A stretch of 64,000 nt of DNA from Bin80 sp965203305 (GTDB taxonomy: Bacteria > Bacteroidota > Rhodothermia > Rhodothermales > Bin80), in contig OZ241874.1 of NCBI GenBank assembly GCA_965203305.1, positions 682,001 through 746,000 of the forward strand, written 5' to 3'. Shown piece after piece: positions 53,384-61,871 of this stretch (its first letter is position 1; each line of letters starts with the position of its first letter). Under the pieces are notes generated by a model. That model worked only from the letters and a program-made list of their open reading frames with translations. It searched no databases and was not told the origin of the DNA. Both the position numbers and the translations under genes were made by a program.

Positions 53384-56300
53384 CTACTTCACCAGCGTCA
53401 TGCGCCCGGTCTGTACATGCCTTTGCTCCGCCCCGGTTGCCATGATCCGGTACAGATAGGTTCCGCTTGCCAGACTGGCGGCATGCAGTTCCACGCTCCG
53501 GTTCGCGCCCGCCTCCAATTCCTGCGCTGGCAATACCATCACCTGCCGCCCCAGCATGTCTACAATCTGGATCTGCACCTGCGCATTCTCCGGCAGGTCA
53601 AACTGGATTCTTGTGCTCGGATTGAACGGATTCGGATAGTTCCCGTGCAGCGCAAACTCCGCCGGAAGCTCTGTACTCTCTTCCACCTCGGTCACCGTCT
53701 GTACTGGGACGATCTCCCCGTTCCGGTCCACTCCCAGGATCGTCAGATCAGCCCGCATCCCGGACAGGTTCAGCACCAGCGTCTGCCCTCCATACCCGTA
53801 CAGGTCCAGTTCGTAGAACTCCTCTACAGCTCCATCTGCGGACTTCACACGCATGACCTGCACCGACGGATCTAGTGCAGCGTATCTCCGCGTTGCCTCA
53901 TCCAGCATCAGGTTCCCCGCCAGGGTCATTACCGGCATCATGGGATCGGTCGGATCCATCACCTGCACCCGCGCTGCTCCCAGATCTGCCGATCCGTGTA
54001 CCAGCCGCACCTCTGCTTTGGTAGCCACCGACGAAGTCATTCGCATGTCCAGCACCTTCAGCTTTGGTTCTGCCAGACTCCCGTGCGCAATCACCACCGT
54101 ATTCATGTTCGGATTCAGGGACAGCGTGCTCGTGATTGCCTGCTCTGTCGGCACTCCCGCCGCCTGAATCTTCAGCACATGGCTGCCGGCTCCCACCGGA
54201 CGATAGGCCGTCGCCTCCCGGAACCGCAGGCTACTGCGAATTCGGATGTCCCCCAGATGCACCTCTGCCGGACTGGCCAGTGGCAGGTTGTGAATGAACT
54301 GCAGGTTCGCCCGTCCCCCGCTCAGATCGGCCTGGTCAATCGGATTCTCAATCCCGTTCGCCGCAATCCCGAAGATCGCACAGCTCCCCAAGCCAATCCC
54401 TTCCTGCGTCAGGTGCACCACTCCGTTCAGGTATCCGTTCACGGCAAATGATTCCGCATCTGCCTGGGCGGGAACCCGTCCCGCCAGCTGTGCCTTCTCT
54501 TCCCACTTGCAATCCCACTGCACGATCCGGAGTCCGCTGGCATCTGCCACATTCCGCAGCCCTGCCGCCGCCAGCCGGATGTTCGTATTCGTGGGCAATG
54601 ACTCCGCCCCCAGATCCACCTTCCAGAACAGATCCGCATGCACATCCAGCGTCAGACTGCCTCCCGCTGTCGGAACCGTGAGGTTCTCCCATTCTGGCAT
54701 GTCTCCTTCTGGGAGCATGACTGGAGTCACAGTCACCGCGGTCGTGTCATTCAGATCGGAAGGCAGCTGCAGAATGAGCGGACGGTAGTACGACAGGGTA
54801 TCCTGATCCGTTTTATGGTCCCTTCCCACCGGGAACAGATACCCCCCGCTCTTGAAGCCGTCTCCTGCCGTTCCCTGTAACAGGTGCCGCGCGACCGGAC
54901 CACCGATATACGACTGCCGGGAGCCACGCAGAATGCTGGCCTTGCACTCCTCGTCATTGTCTGCCCCGCACTTGCTCCCTGTCTGTGCTGAACTCCGGCC
55001 ACGGAGTTCTTGCTCCACCTGCACATTCTGCACCGTCCACATAAACATGCTGTCCATCGGCATGCTGTGAATCTTCCCCTGCCGGAGCGTCAGTGTGGCC
55101 ATCTTCTGCTGCTTGACACCGCTTTTCAGCAGCAGTCCCTTTGCGTTGTTCACCGTGACACTGTGCAACGCCGTCGTGTCCCCGATCATTACCTCCTGCA
55201 CCTCCTCGCCTTTGAACTCCACCTGCACATCCAGATTCCCCTTTTTCGCAAAGTGGAAGTCCCCGTGCACCACCAGAACCGGAATCTTGATGCTTCCGAA
55301 GGTAGACCTCTTGTACCGGGACGCATCCGATGCCACCAGAAAGTCACCCATCACCGTCTTCGTCGTCATGGGATGCAAGGTGACCCCCGACAAAACCGTG
55401 TCCGCACTCACCAGACTCCCCCTGCGCTGCGTGAAGTTTCCCTTGATCAGCACAGTTCGCCGGACATCATCGCTACTCCATTGCAGGCTCAGACCGCCCG
55501 TATCACCGAGAGTCAGATTCCCCTGGAAGGTAAGACTGTCGGTAGTGTACGGAAACAGCGTCGCCGAACGAAGTTCAACATCCTTCGTGATCGTCACCTT
55601 CTTGCCTCCCGTATCCACATACCCCTGCATCGCCGACAGACTGTCCAGCACCAGGGTCTGCTCCGTATCTTTGGTCAACAGACGCACGATGCCATCCTGG
55701 TTCCCGGTTCCAGGGGTCTTCGTCCCGTCAAACATCACCGTGCCGAGTTTGCTGGCGGGACCAATACTGGTTTCCTTGCTTCCTTTCGGAACCATAACCT
55801 TGCCTGTCAGGCTCCCGTGCAACTCCAGCTTTACATCCGGGCGAGCAGTACTTTTCAAATTCTTTCCTGCCGTGGTGGCCGGTCCCAGCATCAGCGTACC
55901 ATCTCCCAGATTGATCATGGCATCTTTTGCAATACTCACCTGTGCCGTATTGTGGGCATAGGCTCCACTGCTTACCCGTCCCAGCACATGCAGATCCCCG
56001 CCTCCGGTCATCAGTTTGCTCTTCCCTTTCACCGTCACCTTCCCGTGCACCATCACATTCTGCCCCTTGGTATGCAGCTCCCCTGCCGCCACCTCCACGC
56101 TATACCGGTTCACCTGCGCGAGGGCATCTTGGGCATTTGCACCGCTCGCGGTACGATGCAGCGGAGAGGTCCCCACCGTCAAATCGCCATCCACCGTCAG
56201 CTTCCCTTTCGATATCTCCACCTTCCCGGGCAACGAGCGGTCACCCGGCACCATAATCTCCGCCTTCGCATGATTCACGGTCACATCCCGCGGGTCAAAC

Positions 56301-58693
56301 CATTCCAGATCCCCCGCTTTCACCTCCCGCGCACCCGGGGTGATGTAGGTCAACATATACCGATCCGCCACATTGGGATCCGCCATCCTGTCCGTGGAGA
56401 GGCTCCCCGGATCATTCGCATCCTTCCGCAGCATCCCGTTCTGTACGGTGATCTGCTCCGTCACATGCAGGGTGGAATCCGTCGTGCTCTCGGTATCCAC
56501 CAGCGACAGCGTACCACTGCACAGACCCAGATTCTTTACCTCGTGCACCTCCTCCAGACGCAATTCTCCACTCCCGACCTGAACAGACAGGGCCTCCAGC
56601 GTCGGTTGCAGGGCCGCCTTCTTCACCAGATCGGTGTTTCGGTTGCCGTACGTCAGCCTCTTGATGGTGGACGCTTCGGCCAGCTCCCCGCTCAGTTCTC
56701 CCTGAAGGATCAGGGACTCCGTCACCGTCACATCCTTGTTCGCCGTCAGTTCCGCATCCAGCCCCACATGCAGAGTCTTCACCTTGAGCGTACCCTTGCC
56801 GGGTTCCACCTGCAAATCTCCAAGCGTCACCAGGGCCCCCAGTGTGAGACCGTTCGTGGCATCCCCGATGATCACACTCTTGCCGGCAGCTGTGAGAACA
56901 AGACGGTTCCCGAAGGCCAGCGAGGTATCGTTCGACGTGCACATCCCGTCCACCCGGGAAGTGGCCGGAACTTCCATCCCGAGACTCTTGCCCCCGGCAG
57001 CCAGATCCCCACCCACACGAAGGCTGTGGAAGGTCCTGCGCATAACCGTATTCGTTTCCAGGGAGTCCGTATCCAGGTACACCCGTCCTTTGCCGCCGAA
57101 GCTCACCGTATCCTCAATCACCAGGTTTCCCCCAACCGAAGAGGTTAGGGAGATTTCGGTATCACCACTTGCCTTTGCAAGAGGGGCCATGAACAGCACT
57201 CGCGGAGCACACTTCGTGTCAGCTCTCGTGGTTCCTGTGGTCGCTTCCGTGAGCGTGCTGGAGTACACATCCAGATCCCCTGTAATTGTCACCGCACCTG
57301 CGAAGTGAACCCCCGGAATATAATGCGTCCAGACTCCACCATCGCTAGTAGCACTTCTTCTTCTTAACCAATTCGAGTATTCGCATGTATACAATCTGTT
57401 CGGGGGCCCTCGCCGCCATCCACCTCGAACTCCAGAATCTGCTGTGATATTCGCCGTTCCATAGTCAGCCGTATTGGTGTAGGGAGTCCCGCCGTCCCGC
57501 AACACCACATTTCCCTGGATGGTTGCCGTCTTCGCAAATAAAATCCGGGAATCATTCCACTGCGCCACATCCCCCTCCACGATCACATCTTCCCGAAAAA
57601 TCAGGTCCGTGGAGATCTTCTCGGTTGTATACCTGTCGTCTTGAATGCTTCCCGAAACCGTGACAGGACCTACCCGCTTCAGTTCCACACAAAGATTGCC
57701 CATGGCAATCGCGAAGATCCCGGCCGGAATCGTTCCCTTGCCTCGAATGCGGAGGCAATCGTTATGGTCAACACCGTCCTCAAGAGGCTTATACGAACCA
57801 CTACTGAGGAATGGACCACCGCTCCGTCTGCCGGGCCCACTGGCAACATTCCGATACGCAACTCGGAGGGGATGTCTGGCCCCTTTCGTCACATCTTCAA
57901 TCGTACCCTCCACAAACATCTCCTTCCGGAGGTAAACCACCAGATCCACTCCGTCAATCCGCAGAGTGGCTCCGCTCTGGACCTTCAACGAGTTCCGTGC
58001 TTGTTTCCCTAACCCAGAAGACGGCAGGCCTCCCAATCTCAGCTCGCTTGCTTTTCCTGCCTTGGTCCCTCCTTTCACGGTAAAACTCCTGGAGACCACC
58101 AGCACAGGAAGCCGCACGCTCTCTCCATCGGGAATGGTCAGGGTACCCGTGATGGTGATCCGCTCCTCCGACTTGTCCGCAATCCAGAAAAAGGGGATGG
58201 TCCGGGTTCCCGTCACTGTGACATTCTCGAACTGTACGCTCGCACTCGGATCCAGCCGAAATTCACCCGCCGCGGCAATTCTAAAAGTGCCCGTGAACTG
58301 GATCGTTCCCTTCACGGGGGTGGCATTCCCCTGTACATAGGTCCCGAAGCGGAATCGCTTTTTCAGAATGGCCGTGGGAGCAGCCAGCGCAACTCTGCCC
58401 CCCGCCCGGCGAACCCGGATCAGGAATACATCCCTATCCTCGTTGTCTGACAGAGCAAAGGCACGCTCCAGCGTACACGGCCCGTTCGCATTCGCAGGAT
58501 TTATATTACCGCAGTTCCCATCCGTCCTGCCATTGATCGGGTCTATTAGACGCGTCTTCTGTGCGAACGCACTGAAAGCCGTGAAGAGAAGAAGCAGAAG
58601 GACAAGTCCTGCCCCCCCCCCATTTTTTGTAGAGTTTTCATTAGACTGATTGATTGATGAAAAGTTGTTTAGATTGGTGTATGATCCGGCCAC
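53384..58693 (-). CDS. Giant exported protein with T9SS sorting domain (candidate phase-variable surface protein)
   Basis: A 1769-residue protein. Signal peptide (GLVLLLLLFTAFSAFAQ) is followed by about 1250 residues of repetitive beta-rich sequence (many TVxGDLxVxxG-type strands, suggesting a beta-helix or solenoid). Two DUF4397-like domains follow (about 1445-1680: LQFIHNLPLASPAEVHLGD, VRLVHGSADLGAARVQ). A type A T9SS C-terminal sorting domain ends the protein (GNYPNPFNPSTRIQFDLPEN...ASGTYLYRI). It is secreted by T9SS and displayed or released. The ORF starts at a GTG (58693) with a poor 30-residue leader. A better start, ATG at 58641 (MKTLQKMGGG), is out of frame by one base in a G10 tract right before the hydrophobic core. 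Confidence 0.88.
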   Translation of the reverse strand: MAGSYTNLNNFSSINQSNENSTKNGGGAGLVLLLLLFTAFSAFAQKTRLIDPINGRTDGNCGNINPANANGPCTLERAFALSDNEDRDVFLIRVRRAGGRVALAAPTAILKKRFRFGTYVQGNATPVKGTIQFTGTFRIAAAGEFRLDPSASVQFENVTVTGTRTIPFFWIADKSEERITITGTLTIPDGESVRLPVLVVSRSFTVKGGTKAGKASELRLGGLPSSGLGKQARNSLKVQSGATLRIDGVDLVVYLRKEMFVEGTIEDVTKGARHPLRVAYRNVASGPGRRSGGPFLSSGSYKPLEDGVDHNDCLRIRGKGTIPAGIFAIAMGNLCVELKRVGPVTVSGSIQDDRYTTEKISTDLIFREDVIVEGDVAQWNDSRILFAKTATIQGNVVLRDGGTPYTNTADYGTANITADSGVRGGWRRGPPNRLYTCEYSNWLRRRSATSDGGVWTHYIPGVHFAGAVTITGDLDVYSSTLTEATTGTTRADTKCAPRVLFMAPLAKASGDTEISLTSSVGGNLVIEDTVSFGGKGRVYLDTDSLETNTVMRRTFHSLRVGGDLAAGGKSLGMEVPATSRVDGMCTSNDTSLAFGNRLVLTAAGKSVIIGDATNGLTLGALVTLGDLQVEPGKGTLKVKTLHVGLDAELTANKDVTVTESLILQGELSGELAEASTIKRLTYGNRNTDLVKKAALQPTLEALSVQVGSGELRLEEVHEVKNLGLCSGTLSLVDTESTTDSTLHVTEQITVQNGMLRKDANDPGSLSTDRMADPNVADRYMLTYITPGAREVKAGDLEWFDPRDVTVNHAKAEIMVPGDRSLPGKVEISKGKLTVDGDLTVGTSPLHRTASGANAQDALAQVNRYSVEVAAGELHTKGQNVMVHGKVTVKGKSKLMTGGGDLHVLGRVSSGAYAHNTAQVSIAKDAMINLGDGTLMLGPATTAGKNLKSTARPDVKLELHGSLTGKVMVPKGSKETSIGPASKLGTVMFDGTKTPGTGNQDGIVRLLTKDTEQTLVLDSLSAMQGYVDTGGKKVTITKDVELRSATLFPYTTDSLTFQGNLTLGDTGGLSLQWSSDDVRRTVLIKGNFTQRRGSLVSADTVLSGVTLHPMTTKTVMGDFLVASDASRYKRSTFGSIKIPVLVVHGDFHFAKKGNLDVQVEFKGEEVQEVMIGDTTALHSVTVNNAKGLLLKSGVKQQKMATLTLRQGKIHSMPMDSMFMWTVQNVQVEQELRGRSSAQTGSKCGADNDEECKASILRGSRQSYIGGPVARHLLQGTAGDGFKSGGYLFPVGRDHKTDQDTLSYYRPLILQLPSDLNDTTAVTVTPVMLPEGDMPEWENLTVPTAGGSLTLDVHADLFWKVDLGAESLPTNTNIRLAAAGLRNVADASGLRIVQWDCKWEEKAQLAGRVPAQADAESFAVNGYLNGVVHLTQEGIGLGSCAIFGIAANGIENPIDQADLSGGRANLQFIHNLPLASPAEVHLGDIRIRSSLRFREATAYRPVGAGSHVLKIQAAGVPTEQAITSTLSLNPNMNTVVIAHGSLAEPKLKVLDMRMTSSVATKAEVRLVHGSADLGAARVQVMDPTDPMMPVMTLAGNLMLDEATRRYAALDPSVQVMRVKSADGAVEEFYELDLYGYGGQTLVLNLSGMRADLTILGVDRNGEIVPVQTVTEVEESTELPAEFALHGNYPNPFNPSTRIQFDLPENAQVQIQIVDMLGRQVMVLPAQELEAGANRSVELHAASLASGTYLYRIMATGAEQRHVQTGRMTLVK
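58612..58621. repeat. Poly-G/C tract (10 nt) at the signal peptide of the T9SS protein
   Basis: C10 on the plus strand, G10 in the coding strand, coding Gly-Gly-Gly just before the hydrophobic core. Eleven G (or eight) would bring ATG 58641 in frame; ten G leaves only the distant GTG. Confidence 0.9.
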
Positions 58694-59012
58694 AATTGAC
58701 AGGACCTTTTCCTGTTATACACATCAAGCAGCAACTATGATGAGTCTCCTTGCTTTTTTTCATCTCTTTTTGAATTTGCTCGGGAAGGTTTTGCGTTCAA
58801 TGCGCAAACGGACTCAAGTCATTGAGAGCGGAGAGCGTTATGCCACTGGAATTTTCTGTGTCCCAGGACTCACTAGCAGAGCTGTATGATTTTACAGTAA
58901 TTAGTGTAATCTGGCACTTTTTTGGATCTTGGCGGCATAATCAGCGTCTAAAGTTGCGGGCAGGTTGGAATGTCCTTACATGCATACGGATACAGAGAGG
59001 ATCACTAATTGA
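58694..59012. other. 319-bp interval upstream of the T9SS protein gene
   Basis: Should contain the minus-strand promoter of the large protein and the plus-strand promoter of the small membrane protein. Short ORFs here are not convincing. Confidence 0.45.
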
Positions 59013-59207
59013 ATGAATTTTGGGACCGGGATTTTACTGGCACTGATTGGGTATTTTGTTTTGAAAGCCGTTTTGCGCTTGTACAGAGCAATGGATGCTG
59101 ACCGTCCAAAACAAAGTCGCGTGTCTGATCAGAAATTCTACCTGGATAAGTTTGGACGGAAACACGATATTGAAGATACCCGCTGGCGTGATCTGCCATC
59201 GGGCTAG
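59013..59207 (+). CDS. Small membrane protein, function unknown
   Basis: A 64-residue protein with one N-terminal membrane helix (about 4-20, GILLALIGYFVLKAVLRLY) and a charged cytoplasmic tail (KFYLDKFGRKHDIEDTRWRDL). The layout resembles the short DUF4834-type proteins common in this group, though I do not assert membership. It is convergent with tonB, overlapping its 3' end by 4 bp. Confidence 0.6.
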   Translation: MNFGTGILLALIGYFVLKAVLRLYRAMDADRPKQSRVSDQKFYLDKFGRKHDIEDTRWRDLPSG

Positions 59208-59866
59208 ACTCCGAATTTGAAGGAAAGTCTGTGCTCGCTATTCACAGCTGCCCCTCCTCTTCTGGCCGGACGAAACAAAGATCGCAGGGCTGCATTCACA
59301 GCTGCTTCCTCCAGTCCATGTCCCAGCTCATTTACCAAGGTTCGGGTATTTTCTTTTTCGTTCAGTAGATACCGTTCAAGAACTTGCGGGGACTGGACGC
59401 GTCCGCGTCTGTCCACGATGACCGCAATGACGATTTCTGCGCGAATTTTGCGCCGCCGTGCGGATCGGGGATACTCGGGGGTGACGATCCGCACAGGTTT
59501 TGGCGGTTCAGATGTGGCAGGGCCGCTGGATGGTGCCCCTTCAGGATCTCGCGGAATTTGATCCAGATCAGGGCCTGTTGTTGCCAAAGGATCGTAATCA
59601 AGCACCATGTCTTCCTCCAGGATGATATCCTCAGGTCGGATAACCGGAGGCAGGGGAGGAGGGGGAGGGGGTGCCCGACGGGTCTGTCGCGTAGAGACTA
59701 CTTCTTCCATCTGGATTGTCTCAGGATTGGAGTAGACAACATCCAGAGTTTGGGGGGGCAGGGAGAGAGGCCAGAGTTTTATGCAAAGCAGGACCACTAC
59801 TTGTGCCACGATAATCCCGGCAAGCACCCGAGCTACATAATAATCTCCGTGAAAGTGCCGCCGCAT
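59204..59866 (-). CDS. tonB: Energy transducer TonB-family protein
   Basis: A 220-residue protein: an N-terminal membrane anchor (about 12-32), a Pro-rich periplasmic linker (RRAPPPPPPLPPVIRPEDI), and a C-terminal TonB domain (VTPEYPRSARRRKIRAEIVIAVIVDRRGRVQSPQVLERYL). It couples the proton gradient of an ExbBD complex to outer-membrane receptors such as the pair at 28.7-34.5 kb. exbB/exbD are not adjacent. The domain holds an unusual insertion (LLNEKENTRTLVNELGHG) before the last helix. Confidence 0.9.
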   Translation of the reverse strand: MRRHFHGDYYVARVLAGIIVAQVVVLLCIKLWPLSLPPQTLDVVYSNPETIQMEEVVSTRQTRRAPPPPPPLPPVIRPEDIILEEDMVLDYDPLATTGPDLDQIPRDPEGAPSSGPATSEPPKPVRIVTPEYPRSARRRKIRAEIVIAVIVDRRGRVQSPQVLERYLLNEKENTRTLVNELGHGLEEAAVNAALRSLFRPARRGGAAVNSEHRLSFKFGV

Positions 59867-60718
59867 ACATACACGAGTTGTTTGTGTGAACTGACAGGGT
59901 ATGCTTCATCCAGTACCAGCAGGAGAGATGTCTTTCCCTTGTTGAGTATTTTGAGCGGTGTAAGACACCCCCAGGAGAAATGGGGTTTGCCGCCTGAACC
60001 AGCGCAGAAATCAGACCCTGCCCGGGCTGCTCCGCCTGTAATCCTGAATCCCCAACCGCTCCTGAGGCTACTTCGTAATGCATCAGGAGCACCAAGATCT
60101 GTTCTCTTTATGTCTGCTGTTTCCCGTCCTGCCTTCTCCGCCAATGTCCAGCATTTATGAAGCAGGAAGATCGTTCCTCCTGTCTTCTCCCCCGTGTACC
60201 CAATTCTCTTTTGGAATTTCTGCGATTTCCCTTGCCTTCCATGGAAATACGAAGTATCCACCCAATCAATGGGTTTGATCCATGAATTGGATTGCAGGAG
60301 AGGAGGCAGGGAACGCCTCTGCCAGGATTTCCAGATCGGAATCATTTCAGGGAAGGCACAGAATTTTGGGATACCCTCTAGTTCAGATAACAGGTTCACG
60401 GTTATTCTGTTCCCCGCACTCCTCTGTCCTTTGCGACAGGAAAAGAATTTTCACAGGCCATACGGCTGTTCATGCAGTTCGAGGTGATGTTCGCTTCGCG
60501 ATTGTTGAGGGAACCTCTTTCCGTCTACTGCGAATAATGCACCGGAATGAAGAGCATGTCCAATCAACCTATAAGAGTGAAGTACATTGACTATCGCTAG
60601 CAGAGACTGGTCAGGCCAACTTTGTTCCTGGACAGCAATGTGCTTCAGGTGTGGCAGGAATCCTCTTCCTGCATGGGGAGAGTGATATTGATGCTACAGC
60701 AAATGCAGTGTGATCACG
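59867..60718. other. About 850 bp without a supported gene
   Basis: The longest ORF (59833-60399, minus) overlaps the tonB start and has no recognisable motif. Its first 60 residues look partly protein-like, with apparent continuation upstream in other frames, so a decayed gene is possible. A CAGGAA/TTCCTG hairpin lies near 60655-60671, upstream of carA. Confidence 0.4.
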
Positions 60719-60745
60719 CCTTCTCCGCCGCGAGAGGGTTTTTTT
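60719..60745 (+). terminator. Intrinsic terminator or attenuator upstream of carA
   Basis: Stem CCTTCTC/GAGAGGG (one G-T wobble) with loop CGCCGC, followed at once by seven T; 22 bp before the carA ATG. With no clear gene upstream to terminate, it may act as a pyrimidine- or arginine-responsive attenuator of the carAB transcript. Confidence 0.6.
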
Positions 60746-60767
60746 GTGCCATAAAAACCGGAATCCA

Positions 60768-61868
60768 ATGAGTCTTGTCCAGGCACCCGCGAAACTTGCC
60801 CTGGCTGATGGCACAGTGGTGACAGGCATGTCCGTCGGCGCAAAAGGAGAAAGCGGGGGTGAACTCTGCTTTAATACAAGCATGACGGGGTATCAGGAGA
60901 TCATCACAGACCCTTCCTATCATGGTCAGATCATGATGATGACCTACCCCCATATCGGCAATTATGGTGCACATGATGAGGATACGGAGGCACCGAACCC
61001 GATGGTATCTGCGCTGGTCGTTCGGGCATTTTCTCAAGAGTATTCCAACCAGCTGGCACAAGAATCCCTTCAGCAGTACATGGAGCGACACGGCCTGGTT
61101 GGGATCACAGGCGTAGATACACGAAAACTGGTGCTCCACATCCGTGAACGCGGAGTCATGAATGCCGTCATCTCGTCTGTTGATCTGGATGATGCCTCCC
61201 TTACTGAAAAGGCACAGGCATGGCCGAGTATGGACGGGCTGGAGCTTGCTTCCAGAGTAACTTGCAAGGAACCGTATACCTACGCAGATGCTGGCGACTG
61301 GCGCATTGCAGTCTATGATTTTGGGGTCAAAACGAACATCCTGCGTACATTTGCTGCATTGGGTTGTCAGGTCCGGGTTTTCCCCGGGGCAACACCTCTG
61401 AAGGAGGTTCTGTCCTGGTCTCCGAGCGGTCTGTTTTTTTCAAATGGTCCGGGGGATCCTCGTGCAATGCCGGAGGCAATAGAGTGTGCCCGGGAAGCAA
61501 TGAAAACAGAATTGCCACTCTTTGGAATTTGTCTTGGACATCAGCTCATGGCACTAGCCCAGGGGATTGAGGTGTTCAAGATGTATGTTGGTCATCGGGG
61601 AGCCAATCAGCCCGTCAGAAATCTCGAAACAGGAAAGGTCGAAGTCACAACGCAGAATCACGGATTCTCCATTGATCCAAAGTCTGTGTCTTCCCAACTG
61701 GCCGATGTGTCTCACTTGAATCTCAATGATCAGACCGTGGAAGGACTGCGGTTCAGGAATTTTCAGGGATTCAGTGTTCAGTATCACCCGGAAGCATCAC
61801 CAGGTCCGCATGACAGCCGTTACTTATTCGAAGACTACCTGCAGATGTGCTCCAGATCCGGCTCTTGA
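60768..61868 (+). CDS. carA: Carbamoyl-phosphate synthase small subunit
   Basis: A 366-residue glutaminase subunit supplying ammonia to CarB for carbamoyl phosphate (arginine and pyrimidine synthesis). The N-terminal CPSase domain (LALADGTVVTG, FNTSMTGYQEIITDPSY, GITGVDTRKL) is followed by a class I amidotransferase domain with nucleophile Cys in LFGICLGHQLMALA and the His/Glu pair in YHPEASPGP. ATG at 60768 gives the standard N-terminus; a GTG at 60744 lies in the terminator U-run. carB starts 3 bp after its stop. Confidence 0.97.
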   Translation: MSLVQAPAKLALADGTVVTGMSVGAKGESGGELCFNTSMTGYQEIITDPSYHGQIMMMTYPHIGNYGAHDEDTEAPNPMVSALVVRAFSQEYSNQLAQESLQQYMERHGLVGITGVDTRKLVLHIRERGVMNAVISSVDLDDASLTEKAQAWPSMDGLELASRVTCKEPYTYADAGDWRIAVYDFGVKTNILRTFAALGCQVRVFPGATPLKEVLSWSPSGLFFSNGPGDPRAMPEAIECAREAMKTELPLFGICLGHQLMALAQGIEVFKMYVGHRGANQPVRNLETGKVEVTTQNHGFSIDPKSVSSQLADVSHLNLNDQTVEGLRFRNFQGFSVQYHPEASPGPHDSRYLFEDYLQMCSRSGS

Positions 61869-61871
61869 CTG

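Noticed and set aside
55010..57148. Plus-strand 712-codon ORF inside the T9SS protein gene, plus several other long antisense ORFs there
   Set aside because: It is antisense to a gene with clear signal peptide, DUF4397-like and sorting domains; its His/Arg/Gln-rich composition is that of a shadow frame.
59833..60399. Minus-strand 188-codon ORF upstream of and overlapping tonB
   Set aside because: No recognisable domain, overlaps the tonB start by 34 bp, and its best-looking part continues upstream only in other frames; reported only as a possible decayed gene.
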